This document shows positions 25,342 to 33,178 of a stretch of 33,255 nt of DNA, in pieces. The notes beneath the pieces are model-generated. The model saw nothing but the letters and a program-made list of their open reading frames with translations, searched no databases and was not told the origin of the DNA. This DNA comes from Candidatus Handelsmanbacteria bacterium. GTDB taxonomy: Bacteria; Latescibacterota; UBA2968; UBA8231. The position numbers and the translations under genes were made by a program. The stretch spans positions 1-33,255 of the forward strand of contig VGJS01000046.1 of NCBI GenBank assembly GCA_016867395.1. The letters are read 5' to 3'. Within the stretch, counting starts at the first letter, position 1; the number at the start of each line of letters is the position of its first letter.

Positions 25342-26442
25342 ATGCTGAAGATCGCCGACCAGGGCCAGATCTCGCACCGGCCGGGCCTGGGAGCGTACAT
25401 GCCCTTCGTCACCCCCCTGCCCGACGGCAGCTTCATCGCCTGCCAGCACGTGGGTTCCGGCCTGGGCACGTCAGATAATCATATCGAGGTGCTGCGCTCG
25501 GCCGCGGGCCGGACCTGGGAGAACCTGGGCAGCATCCACGGAGGAGGAGCGCCCGAAGACGGCTGGGCGTACCGGGGGCCGCAGATCCGCGCCGTCCCCG
25601 ATGGCCGGCTGGTGATGAGCGCCACCCGCTTCCTGGTGGGCGAGGGGCCGATGTTCGACCCAGATTCCGAGGCCCTGCACCGGCCCGAGATGCTGCTCTT
25701 CTGGTCCGCCGATCAGGGCCGCACCTGGTCGCCGCCCCAGATCGTGCCGGTGGACCTGCCGCCCGAGCGCTACACCTGGAACGGGGCCGGCACCCTCCTG
25801 CAACTGAGCCCGACGCGCTGGATGTACCCGCTGGAGACCTGGAAACCCGAAGGGTACCAGGGCCCGCCGGACCAGAAGGCGATGGCGGTGTTCTCGGCGG
25901 ATCAGGGGAAGACCTGGGGCGAACTGACCACGGTGGCCGACGACCCCAGCGGCAAGGTGTTGTGGTGGGACCAGATGTGTTCCCTCCTGCCCGATGGCCG
26001 CATCTACACCCTCTTCTGGACCCACCAGTACGGCACCTCCGAAGACCTCGACAACCACTGGGCCGTCTCCGCGGACCAGGGCCGCACCTGGTCCACGCCC
26101 CGGCCCACCAACCTGCGCGGCCAGGTCTGCACCCCCATCCTGCTGCGCGACGGCCGGGTGGCGGCCATCCACAACTTCCGCCGCGAACCCCAGGGCATCC
26201 ATGTGGCTCTCACCGAGGATCTGGAAAACTACGATCTGGAGGGGGAGGTGGTAGTCTTCGACGCCGGGGTCGAGGCCACGCTAGGCAAACCCCAACACGC
26301 CAACTTCCTGGCCGAGCACCTGCTCATCGCCTTTGGCAAGCCGGGCGGGGTATTGCTGGAGGACGGGGATCTGCTGACCTACTTCTGGTGCACGGTGGCC
26401 GGGGTCACCCACACCCGCTGGGTGCGGTTGCGGGTGGATTGA
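25342..26442 (+). CDS. sialidase-like BNR-repeat beta-propeller protein
   Basis: A 366-residue protein of the sialidase/neuraminidase superfamily. Three exact Asp boxes are visible, SADQGRTW (122-129), SADQGKTW (185-192) and SADQGRTW (243-250), plus a degenerate one near 53-59 (SAAGRTW). The R-I-P motif that carries the first catalytic arginine of true sialidases appears as YRGP (78-80 region), so hydrolysis of sialic acid is not assured. No signal peptide is seen, so it would be cytoplasmic unless exported by another route. GAGGAG precedes the ATG. It closes the plus-strand run that begins with the importer and converges on a small minus-strand gene 3 bp beyond its stop. Confidence 0.85.
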   Translation: MLKIADQGQISHRPGLGAYMPFVTPLPDGSFIACQHVGSGLGTSDNHIEVLRSAAGRTWENLGSIHGGGAPEDGWAYRGPQIRAVPDGRLVMSATRFLVGEGPMFDPDSEALHRPEMLLFWSADQGRTWSPPQIVPVDLPPERYTWNGAGTLLQLSPTRWMYPLETWKPEGYQGPPDQKAMAVFSADQGKTWGELTTVADDPSGKVLWWDQMCSLLPDGRIYTLFWTHQYGTSEDLDNHWAVSADQGRTWSTPRPTNLRGQVCTPILLRDGRVAAIHNFRREPQGIHVALTEDLENYDLEGEVVVFDAGVEATLGKPQHANFLAEHLLIAFGKPGGVLLEDGDLLTYFWCTVAGVTHTRWVRLRVD

Positions 26443-26445
26443 GCC

Positions 26446-26661
26446 TCAGGCCGGCACCGGACTGAGCAGAGGAGCGAAGCAGGCGCGTCCCTCGGCGCAG
26501 GCCCTGGGCGAGACGATGTCGTCGTCCTTGCCGATCACGTGCAGGGTCTTGAGGCAGAAGTACTGGGCGCGGGGATGCTCACGGGTCAGGAAGTCCTGGC
26601 CCTGGTAGCCGGGGATGTAGCTCTTCTTGGTGCGCAGGTTCTTGCAGATGGGCTGAGTCAT
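26446..26661 (-). CDS. small four-cysteine protein of unknown function
   Basis: A 71-residue protein with a strong AGGAGG site nine bases before ATG and its own promoter-like sequence. Cysteines lie at 6, 36, 55 and 61; the middle is polar (KKSYIPGYQGQDFLTREHPR), then CLKTLHVIGKDDDIVSPRAC. Four cysteines in a short soluble protein could bind zinc or another metal, which is inference. No signal peptide or membrane span is seen. I do not recognise a named family. Confidence 0.75.
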   Translation of the reverse strand: MTQPICKNLRTKKSYIPGYQGQDFLTREHPRAQYFCLKTLHVIGKDDDIVSPRACAEGRACFAPLLSPVPA

Positions 26662-26698
26662 GGTCCTAGTCCTCCTGTCCTGCCTGAAGGCTGAAAGA

Positions 26699-26728
26699 AA
26701 TATAGACTTTCCTTAGGGGGCAAGTAAA
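26699..26728 (-). promoter_or_regulatory. promoter of the small four-cysteine gene
   Basis: On the minus strand TTTACT (26728-26723) and TATATT (26704-26699) are 18 bp apart, about 40 bp before the ATG at 26661. The stretch is AT-rich against the surrounding DNA. Confidence 0.5.
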
Positions 26729-26743
26729 GAGGAGCGCTTGGGG

Positions 26744-27178
26744 GTGAATACCGGCATTTCAGCAGGGATGCCTGTCGCCAAGCAGCAGGTCGAGGCCCTG
26801 TTCCGCCGGTTGCGGCGGCTGTACTGGTGGTCGCTGGGCATCGCGGTGGTGGTGCACATCGCCCTGATCCTCGCCGTGACCACCGCCACCATGGTCGAGG
26901 AGGGGGCAGTGGCCGAGCCGGCCAAGGTGAAGTTCTTCACCCGGCGCGATCCCGTGTTGACCACTCCCCTGGAGTTGCGCAAGGTACCCCAGCCCAAACG
27001 GCAGATGGTGCGGCGGGAGGTGAAGGTGTCGGCGGCGCGCATGGACGAGGTGCGGGCGACGGCGGCCTTTGACACCCGGGGCCTGATCGCCAGCCAGGGC
27101 AGCGGGGTCAGCGCCATTGCCTTGCCCCGGCAGTTGGACAGCGGGCCCAGGGGGGGATGGAAATGGAGCCGGGGCTGA
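26744..27178 (+). CDS. N-terminal part of a DUF4159 protein: membrane-anchored TonB-like segment, frame ends at a G7 run
   Basis: A 144-residue frame from GTG 26744, which has GAGGAG eight bases upstream; TTG 26738 and ATG 26768 are alternatives. It encodes a basic N-terminus, one membrane span (YWWSLGIAVVVHIALILAV), then a charged linker (KVKFFTRRDPVLTTPLELRK, PQPKRQMVRR) like the start of TonB-type energy transducers. It ends in LDSGPRGGWKWSRG at 27178, which is out of character, whereas another frame continues sensibly from 27157. The switch lies at seven Gs (27150-27156). Zero-frame codons AGG GGG GGA form G_GGG_GGA, a sequence that permits a -1 slip into the second frame. I think this is one gene with the next entry, joined by slippage or split by a homopolymer error. 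Confidence 0.7.
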   Translation: MNTGISAGMPVAKQQVEALFRRLRRLYWWSLGIAVVVHIALILAVTTATMVEEGAVAEPAKVKFFTRRDPVLTTPLELRKVPQPKRQMVRREVKVSAARMDEVRATAAFDTRGLIASQGSGVSAIALPRQLDSGPRGGWKWSRG

Positions 27179-27948
27179 TGGCGCAGGGCCTGGCCAAGTC
27201 GCGGATGACCTCGAACAAGATCGACATGGCCCTGGAGATGCTGGACGTCAACAGCATGGACACGGGCCGGTACCGGGCGATGGTGATCCAGGATGGCAAG
27301 GATCGGCAGAATCTCAAGGGGTTCGTCAAGTTCGCCCAGGTGATGTTGGCCAGCGCGGTGGCCGCGGGCAACGTGGGCTGGGGGGCGGTCAATGTCCGCG
27401 AGGTGGATCGGCTGCGGGACGCGGTGAACGAGTACTCCCGGCTGCAGGCCGACTTCATCGGCAGCATCGCCTTTGACGACGAGCGGCTGCTGGAGGTGCC
27501 CATCATCATCCCGCAGGGGACGCCCAATGAGAGTGAGATGGCGCACCTGTCCAAGTACCTGCTGGCCGGAGGCTTCGTGTTCGGGGCCATCTGGGGCGAG
27601 GCCCTGGAGAAGTACGGCGGGTTGGTGAACGGCCGCGACTTCTGGAGCGAGCGCCTGCCGGAGAACCACCCCATCTTCACCGCCTTCTTCGACATCAAGG
27701 GCGGCATGACCTCCGGGTACCCACCTGCCCTGGGCCAGAAAAGCGAATTAAACCCGTGGAACGCCCTGACCGGGTACTTTGTCAAAGGCCGGCTGGCCGG
27801 GGTCTCTTCCTACACGGAATGGGGCTGGATGAAGGAGCGGCACGGCGGCGATTCGACCCGCCAGTTGCAGATGGCGGTCAACATCATCATCTACGCCCTT
27901 ACCCAGGAGAGCTCCATGACCCAGCGCCTGATGCAGATGGTGAACTGA
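27157..27948 (+). CDS. DUF4159 domain protein (C-terminal part of the split gene)
   Basis: A 263-residue frame beginning MEMEPGL and containing the DUF4159 region: KIDMALEMLDVNSMDTGRY, then VIQDGKDRQNLKGFVKFAQV, VREVDRLRDAVNEYSRL, LAGGFVFGAIWGEALEK and LTGYFVKGRLAGVSSYTEWG. DUF4159 proteins often sit near membrane or AAA+ ATPase genes; their function is undefined. It overlaps the previous frame by 22 bp. The ATG is immediately after seven Gs, which leaves no spacing for a ribosome-binding site, although the ATG at 27163 would have six bases. The stop lies 1 bp from the end of the convergent oxidoreductase operon. Confidence 0.8.
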   Translation: MEMEPGLMAQGLAKSRMTSNKIDMALEMLDVNSMDTGRYRAMVIQDGKDRQNLKGFVKFAQVMLASAVAAGNVGWGAVNVREVDRLRDAVNEYSRLQADFIGSIAFDDERLLEVPIIIPQGTPNESEMAHLSKYLLAGGFVFGAIWGEALEKYGGLVNGRDFWSERLPENHPIFTAFFDIKGGMTSGYPPALGQKSELNPWNALTGYFVKGRLAGVSSYTEWGWMKERHGGDSTRQLQMAVNIIIYALTQESSMTQRLMQMVN

Positions 27949-27949
27949 T

Positions 27950-28915
27950 TCAGGCCGCCAGGGTTTCCAGGGCGCGGCGCACTAGATTCCGGGTCAGGGG
28001 CACCTTGAAATCGTTGCCCCCCAGGGGCTGGGCGCCCTCCACCGCCACCTCGGCGGCCTTGGCGATGCTCGCCGCCGAGAGCGCCTTGCCCTCCAGTTCG
28101 GCCTCGGCCCTGGGCACCCGGTAGGGGATGGGGGCCACCCCGCCCAGGACCAGCCGCGCGGACTCCACCTTCTTTCCATCCATGACCAGCACCGCGGCCA
28201 CGCTGCTGAGGGCGAAGTCCAGGGACTGCTTCTCGCGGAACTTGAGATATGTGGAGCGGGTGCCAGGGCTCAGGGCCGGCACCCGCACGCGGGTGAGGAC
28301 CTCGTCGGGCTGGAGCAGGTTCTCGCGGCGCAGGTTCTCGTCGGGGAGCTGGAAGAAGCTTTCGATGGGGACCTCGCGCCGGCCACCGGGGCCGTAGATC
28401 TCCAGGCTGGCCCCCAGGGCGCACAGCGCTGGGGCCGCATCCGAAGGGTGGACGATGAAGCTGGGGCCACCGTTGAGGATGGCGTTGTACTTGTTGAGCC
28501 CCTCCACGGCGTAGCACTTGTGCCCCCCCTTCTTGAGACAGGGGTACTGCCGGCCCCGGAAGTACCAGCAGCGGGGCCGCTGGCACAGGTTACCCCCCAA
28601 AGTGCCCATGTTGCGCAACTGCGGGGTGGCGATGGAGGAAGCGGCCTGGGCCAGCACCGGGTACTGCGCCAGCTTCTCCAGTTGGGCGATGGTGGTCAGG
28701 GCGCCGATCTCCAGCCCCGTGCCGGTGTCCTTGATGCCGCGCAGGACCTCGATGCGCTTGAGGTTGACCACCCGCTCGGGCTGGATCAGCCGCTCCTTGA
28801 GCTGGTCCAGGAGATCCGTGCCGCCGGCCAGCACCGCGCTCTGGCCCCAGCGCTTGCCAAGGAGGCCGGGCAGGTCTTCGAGGCGCGTGGGCTCCAGGTA
28901 CTCGAAGTCGTTCAT
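27950..28915 (-). CDS. paoB: FAD-binding subunit of aldehyde oxidoreductase/xanthine dehydrogenase (PaoB/YagS-like)
   Basis: A 321-residue FAD subunit that passes electrons between the iron-sulfur and molybdenum subunits. AGGTD (30-34) and GTLGGNL (about 104-110) are the FAD-binding loops. Between them and the middle is a four-cysteine insertion, C111, C116, C126 and C134, within CQRPRCWYFRGRQYPCLKK. PaoB of E. coli and 4-hydroxybenzoyl-CoA reductase carry an additional [4Fe-4S] cluster at this place, so the same is expected here. It is the last gene of the operon, 10 bp after the large subunit, with GAGGGAG before the ATG. The length matches PaoB (about 318). Confidence 0.92.
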   Translation of the reverse strand: MNDFEYLEPTRLEDLPGLLGKRWGQSAVLAGGTDLLDQLKERLIQPERVVNLKRIEVLRGIKDTGTGLEIGALTTIAQLEKLAQYPVLAQAASSIATPQLRNMGTLGGNLCQRPRCWYFRGRQYPCLKKGGHKCYAVEGLNKYNAILNGGPSFIVHPSDAAPALCALGASLEIYGPGGRREVPIESFFQLPDENLRRENLLQPDEVLTRVRVPALSPGTRSTYLKFREKQSLDFALSSVAAVLVMDGKKVESARLVLGGVAPIPYRVPRAEAELEGKALSAASIAKAAEVAVEGAQPLGGNDFKVPLTRNLVRRALETLAA

Positions 28916-28925
28916 CGCTCCCTCC

Positions 28926-31016
28926 TCAGCCGTACAGGGCCTGAAGCACCCGGTCCGGGGTCATGGGCAACTGCCGCAGCCGCACCCCGATGGCGTTGTA
29001 CACCGCGTTGGCGATGGCTGCGGCCGTGGGGATGGTGGGCGGCTCGCCGACGCCGATCACCCCCCGCTCGGCCTCGTCGAAGAGGAGCACCTCAATCTGG
29101 GGGGTCTCGAAGGCGCCGGCGATCTTGTAGTTCTCGAACTCGGGGTTGACCATGGTGCCGGTGGCGGGGTCCATGAACCGCTCCTCAAAGAGGGCGTAGC
29201 TAAGGCCCTGGATCACCCCGCCGTTAATCTGGCTCTCAGTGGTCAGCCGGTCGAGGATCAGGCCGCAGTCGGCCACCGCCACTACCCGCAGCACCTGGAC
29301 GCGGCCAGTGTCCACGTCCACCTCTACCTCGGCGAACTGGCAGCCGGCTACCCCGCTCGAAGAAAGCCCCTCCACCCACTGGCCGCTGGCGCTGAGCACC
29401 TGGGCGCCCAAAAGCCCGCAGACCTCCCGCCACGATAGACTTTTGCCCGTGCCGTGGACCCGCCCGCCGGCAAAGCGCACCTGCTCGGGGGCCACCCCCA
29501 GGTGCGGGGCGGCCAGTTCGGCCACCTGCTGCCTCGCCTTTTCGGCGGTGTTTTGCACCGCCGGCGCCACCGAGGGGGCGGTGGTGCTGCCCCCGGAGCC
29601 GCCCGAGTAGGGGTAGTCGCTGTCCCCGATGAGGGGCCGGATGGCGCCTATGGGCAGGCCCAACTCCTCGGCGGCGATGGCGGCGACAATGGTGCGGGTG
29701 CCGGTGCCGATGTCCTGGGTACCGATGCGTAGTTCCACCGCGCCGTCGGCGAAGACCTTGATCTCGGCGCGGCTGCCGCCCCCGCCCACCTGCCAGAGGC
29801 TGGCCCCCAGCCCCAGGCCGCGCTTGAGCGGACCCTTGCCGCTGCCTGAGGGCTGGCGCTTGGACCAGCCGATGCGTTCGGCGCCCAGGCGCCACTCGTG
29901 CTGGCGCACGGGGTTGGCATCGTGGCGCAGGCGGAATTCGAGGGGGTCGATGCCCAGCTTCTCGGCCATCTCGTCCATGAGCTGCTCCATGGAGAAACAG
30001 CCCTGGGGACTGCCGGGGGCGCGGAAGGGCCGGGCCTCGCCGGCGTTGGTGTACACGTCGGCGTGGGTGTGTTTCCAGGCGGGCAGGCCGGTGTAAACGT
30101 AGGGCAGGGCCACCCCGGCGCCCCCGGCGATGCCGGCGCTGCCCCAGGTGGTGGCGGAGAAGGCCACCAGGGTGCCGTCGCGTTTGGCCCCCAGCCTGAG
30201 CTTCTGCAGGCTGCTGGGGCGGTTGCCGGTGCTCAGATGCTCGTCGCGGCGCGAGAGCATGAGCTTGACCGGGGCCCCGGCGGCTTTGGCCAGACGCGCG
30301 GCGATGGCGGTGTAGCGTCCGGCCCACAGCTTGCTGCCAAAGCCCCCGCCCATGTGCTGGCAGATCACCCGCACCTGGTCAGCGGGGAGTTCCAGGGTCT
30401 GGGCCACCCCCTCGCGGACCCCGTTGACCGCCTGGGTCGAGTCGTAGATGGTGAGCAGGTCCCCCTCCCAGACCGCCACGCTGCCGTGGGTCTCCAGGGA
30501 GGAGTGGGTCTGGACCTGGGTGCGGAACTCGGCCTCGACGATCACCTCGGCGGCGGCGAAGCCGGCTTCAACGTCCCCGCTGCCATCCGTCTCTGAATCG
30601 GTTATATTGCCGCGCTCGGCAAAGACCCTGGGCGCTCCTTCCTCCATCGCGGCGTCGAGGTCCACCACAAAGGGCCGCACCTCGTACTCGACCTCAAAGA
30701 GTTCGAGCGCGTCCAGGGCGATCTGGGGCGAGATGGCGGCCACCGCGGCCAGGTACTCGCCGGCGTAGCGGGCCGTGCCGGTGGGGTGCGCGTCGGTAAG
30801 CACTGCCCGGACCCCGGGCAGCCGGCGCACCTTGCTCTCGTTGATGCGCAGCACCAGGGCCGCCGGGTAGGGGCAGGTGAGCAGGGCCCCGTAGAGCAGG
30901 CCGTCCAACTGGAGGTCGTAGGTGTACTTGGCCTGGCCGCTGACCTTGAGGGGGGCTTCGAGGCGGGGCCGGCGCTGGCTGAGCACCTGCATCTCGTTGA
31001 GCGGTTTCCAGGCCAT
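28926..31016 (-). CDS. paoC: molybdopterin-binding large subunit of aldehyde oxidoreductase/xanthine dehydrogenase (PaoC/YagR-like)
   Basis: The 696-residue catalytic subunit with molybdenum-molybdopterin cytosine dinucleotide cofactor. Motifs are GGGFGSKLW (cofactor and substrate loop), FRAPGSPQGCFSMEQLMDEM, GTQDIGTGTRT, and IGVGEPPTIP with the catalytic glutamate at about 658. It is slightly shorter than E. coli PaoC (732) and lacks its own signal, as expected for export with the Tat-bearing small subunit. The gap to the preceding gene is 3 bp. Aldehydes are oxidised to acids; substrate specificity cannot be deduced. Confidence 0.92.
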   Translation of the reverse strand: MAWKPLNEMQVLSQRRPRLEAPLKVSGQAKYTYDLQLDGLLYGALLTCPYPAALVLRINESKVRRLPGVRAVLTDAHPTGTARYAGEYLAAVAAISPQIALDALELFEVEYEVRPFVVDLDAAMEEGAPRVFAERGNITDSETDGSGDVEAGFAAAEVIVEAEFRTQVQTHSSLETHGSVAVWEGDLLTIYDSTQAVNGVREGVAQTLELPADQVRVICQHMGGGFGSKLWAGRYTAIAARLAKAAGAPVKLMLSRRDEHLSTGNRPSSLQKLRLGAKRDGTLVAFSATTWGSAGIAGGAGVALPYVYTGLPAWKHTHADVYTNAGEARPFRAPGSPQGCFSMEQLMDEMAEKLGIDPLEFRLRHDANPVRQHEWRLGAERIGWSKRQPSGSGKGPLKRGLGLGASLWQVGGGGSRAEIKVFADGAVELRIGTQDIGTGTRTIVAAIAAEELGLPIGAIRPLIGDSDYPYSGGSGGSTTAPSVAPAVQNTAEKARQQVAELAAPHLGVAPEQVRFAGGRVHGTGKSLSWREVCGLLGAQVLSASGQWVEGLSSSGVAGCQFAEVEVDVDTGRVQVLRVVAVADCGLILDRLTTESQINGGVIQGLSYALFEERFMDPATGTMVNPEFENYKIAGAFETPQIEVLLFDEAERGVIGVGEPPTIPTAAAIANAVYNAIGVRLRQLPMTPDRVLQALYG

Positions 31017-31019
31017 GCC

Positions 31020-31637
31020 TCAGCCTCCTCCCGTCATCCGACGGGCGGCGTCCTCGACCGCGGCGAAGACCTTGGGATAGGTGCCGCAGCGGCAGAGGTT
31101 GCCCGAGACCCCGAGGCGGATCTCCTCTGCCGTGGGGCTGGGGTTGTGGCGCAGGAGGGCGGTGGAGGCCATCACCAGGCCGGGGGTGCAGAAGCCGCAC
31201 ATCAGGGCGTCGTGCTCGACAAATGCCTGTTGCACCGGGGAGAGTTGCTCGCCCTGGGCCAGGCCCTCGACGGTGATGATTTCGTGTCCGCGCGCGTCGA
31301 GGGCCAGGATCATGCAGGCCAGCACCGCCTCCCCGTCCACCAGCACGGTGCAGGCCCCGCACTGGCCCCGGTCGCAGACCTCCTTAGCCCCGGTCAGTTG
31401 GAGCTGGTCGCGCAGGGCTGCCAGCAAGGTGGTGCGCGGCTCCACCAAGACCGGTCGGGCGGCGCCGTTGATGCTGAGCTGGATGGTCTGGAGGCCCCTG
31501 ATCGCCTCTGGCCCGGCGGCGGCGGCCACCTGGGCCCCGATCAGACCCTCGCCGAGGGCCGCGCTGCCGAGCAGGCCGCCGCCCACGCCTTTGAGAAAAC
31601 CGCGGCGCGAGATGCCGGGGTTTGGGTCGTCTGCCAT
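31020..31637 (-). CDS. paoA: Tat-exported [2Fe-2S] subunit of aldehyde oxidoreductase (PaoA/YagT-like)
   Basis: A 205-residue iron-sulfur subunit. SRRGFLKGV (10-18) is a twin-arginine motif followed by a hydrophobic stretch and AAAAG, so the assembled complex is exported, as with PaoABC. Cluster ligands are all present: C88, C93, C96 and C108 (CDRGQCGACTV, then LACMI) for the plant-type cluster, and C147, C150, C182 and C184 (CGFCTPG, LCRCGTY) for the second. The gene begins 16 bp after the lactonase stop. The gene order small, large, FAD differs from paoA-paoB-paoC of E. coli. Confidence 0.93.
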   Translation of the reverse strand: MADDPNPGISRRGFLKGVGGGLLGSAALGEGLIGAQVAAAAGPEAIRGLQTIQLSINGAARPVLVEPRTTLLAALRDQLQLTGAKEVCDRGQCGACTVLVDGEAVLACMILALDARGHEIITVEGLAQGEQLSPVQQAFVEHDALMCGFCTPGLVMASTALLRHNPSPTAEEIRLGVSGNLCRCGTYPKVFAAVEDAARRMTGGG

Positions 31638-31653
31638 GCCGTTTTCTCCTCTA

Positions 31654-32748
31654 CTAGGCCGGGATCAGTTTGAGGCACACAGGGGAGGGCACCGAGGCAC
31701 TGTGGCCGGTGGGGCTGAGGCGGCCGGTATTGGGACCGATGCGGAAGACGACGATGTTGCCCGACTGGTTGGCGGCTAGCAGGAAGGTGCCGGTGGGGTC
31801 GATGGCGAAGTTGCGTGGGGTGTTGCCTTGGGTGGGCTCCTGGCCCACCACCGCCACCTGGCCGGTGGTCTGGTCGATGGCGCAGATGGTGATGCTGTCG
31901 TGGCCCCGGTTCGAGCCGTAGACAAATCTGCCGTTGGGGTGGACGTGGATGTCGGCGGTGTGGCTGGTGCCGCTGAAGCCGGCGGGCAGGGTGGGCGCGG
32001 TGTTGAGCAGGGTGAGGGTGCCGCCTTCCGCGTCGTACGCATAGGCCGAAAGGGTGCTGCCGATTTCGTTGATCAGGTAGGCCCAGCGGCCATTGGGATG
32101 GAAGTCGAAGTGGCGCGGGCCGGCCCCCGGGGCAGTCCGGGTATGGGGGAGGTCGTTGGGGACCAACTTGCCGCGCTCCAGGTCGAGGCGGTAGGAGATC
32201 ACCTGGTCCAGGCCCAGATCGGGGGCAAAGGCGTAGCGGTTGTCCCGGGAGACCATGATGGAGTGGGCGTGTGGCCCTTCCTGGCGCTTGGGGTTGACGC
32301 TGGAGCCCTGGTGCTGGACAAAGTCAGCGGCCTCGCCCAGGCTGCCGTCGGGGCGGATGGGCAGCATGACCACGCTACCGCTCAGGTAGTTGGCCACCAG
32401 CAGGTAGCGGCCCGTGGCCTCGGCGCTCAGGTGGCAGGGCCAGGTGCCGAGGGAGGGCTGCTCGTTGAGATAGCTGAGGGTGCCGGTGACTGGGTCCCGG
32501 GCATACGCGTACACCGCCCCACTCTCCTTGCCCTGGTAGTCGAGGATCTCGCCGACGGCGTAGAGGAAGCGGCCATTGGGATGGAGGGCCAGGAAGGCGG
32601 GGTCGAGGGGGCCGGCAGTGGCGCCAAGCCCTGCGAGGGCGCCGGTTTCGGCATCGAAGCGAAAGACGTAGATGCCCTCCTTGCGGTGCTCGCCCGGGGA
32701 AGAGCCCCGAGTGTAAGTGCCCACATACAAAAAGCAAGTTTTGGCCAT
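31654..32748 (-). CDS. lactonase family protein (6-phosphogluconolactonase-like seven-bladed propeller)
   Basis: A 364-residue beta-propeller of the YbhE/Pgl lactonase family, which hydrolyses sugar lactones. Family features are YVGTYTRGSS at the N-terminus, LALHPNGRFLYAV, HAHSIMVSRDNRYAF, GPRHFDFHPNGRWAYLINE and TPRNFAIDPTGTFLLAAN. The ATG at 32748 (MAKTCFLYVG) is preferred: the longer frame begins with leucines plus acidic residues, is not a signal peptide, and would include the likely promoter. It is the first gene of the operon with the aldehyde oxidoreductase, which would fit aldose oxidation to a lactone followed by hydrolysis. The lactonase has no export signal while the oxidoreductase does, so the two may act in different compartments. 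Confidence 0.88.
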   Translation of the reverse strand: MAKTCFLYVGTYTRGSSPGEHRKEGIYVFRFDAETGALAGLGATAGPLDPAFLALHPNGRFLYAVGEILDYQGKESGAVYAYARDPVTGTLSYLNEQPSLGTWPCHLSAEATGRYLLVANYLSGSVVMLPIRPDGSLGEAADFVQHQGSSVNPKRQEGPHAHSIMVSRDNRYAFAPDLGLDQVISYRLDLERGKLVPNDLPHTRTAPGAGPRHFDFHPNGRWAYLINEIGSTLSAYAYDAEGGTLTLLNTAPTLPAGFSGTSHTADIHVHPNGRFVYGSNRGHDSITICAIDQTTGQVAVVGQEPTQGNTPRNFAIDPTGTFLLAANQSGNIVVFRIGPNTGRLSPTGHSASVPSPVCLKLIPA

Positions 32749-32781
32749 GGCGCTGGGTCTCCGAGGTGAGGGATGGCCTAC

Positions 32782-32811
32782 AAGATAGGGTAAGGCTTCC
32801 CCCTCTGCCAA
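32782..32811 (-). promoter_or_regulatory. promoter of the lactonase-oxidoreductase operon
   Basis: TTGGCA (32811-32806) and TATCTT (32787-32782) on the minus strand are 18 bp apart, 34 bp before the ATG at 32748 and just past a terminator that isolates it from upstream transcription. Confidence 0.5.
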
Positions 32812-32832
32812 GAGCAGGAGGAGCAACAAAGA

Positions 32833-32863
32833 ACCCGCTGCCCACCAGAGGCGGGCAGCGGGT
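32833..32863 (-). terminator. intrinsic terminator on the minus strand
   Basis: ACCCGCTGCCC (32833-32843) and GGGCAGCGGGT (32853-32863) form a perfect 11-bp stem with a nine-base loop. On the minus strand the stem is followed by TTCTTTGTTG. It sits 23 bp after the stop of the degraded small gene at 33119-32886 and would end transcription entering from the right. Confidence 0.75.
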
Positions 32864-32885
32864 CGGTGGTGGAGGCGTTACTCGC

Positions 32886-33119
32886 TCAGAGGTTGGGTCC
32901 CTCTGCCCCGACCTGCCGGTGTTCCTGCCAGCGGCGCTGACGGCGGGCCTGTGGGGTCTGGATGCCCTACTGCCGGCACAGCCGGCCAAAGCTCCCAGCG
33001 TCGATGCCCAGATCCTGGCCGGCTTCCTTGTTGCTGGCATAGAGCCGGGCCGCCCGTGCGACGCGGTGCGGGTTCACCTACCGGCTGGGCAGGCCCAGGG
33101 CACGCACAAACTTCAACAT
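32886..33119 (-). pseudogene. remnant of a small helix-turn-helix-like gene with two amber stops
   Basis: A 77-residue frame (ATG 33119 to TGA 32886) interrupted by TAG at 33080-33078 and 32969-32967. Between and after the stops it reads VARAARLYASNKEAGQDLGI, then DAGSFGRLCRQ, stop, GIQTPQARRQRRWQEH. The pattern N-K-E-A-x-x-D-L-G-I, with a basic tail, resembles a small DNA-binding helix-turn-helix. A terminator follows at the expected distance, which supports a former gene. It lies directly after the 17-bp motif at 33124-33140. Family assignment is tentative. Confidence 0.45.
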
Positions 33120-33123
33120 CCTT

Positions 33124-33140
33124 GGGCGTTGTTGCATGAA
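33124..33140 (-). repeat. 17-bp motif shared with left end of window (inverted copy)
   Basis: On the minus strand these bases read TTCATGCAACAACGCCC, identical to 156-172 on the plus strand. It begins 38 bp after the stop of a reading frame that enters from beyond the right end, as expected for the outer edge of a mobile element lying mostly outside the window. Confidence 0.45.
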
Positions 33141-33178
33141 TCGGCGTGAGGTCGTGGTCTCCCCCTATCTTCCATTTC

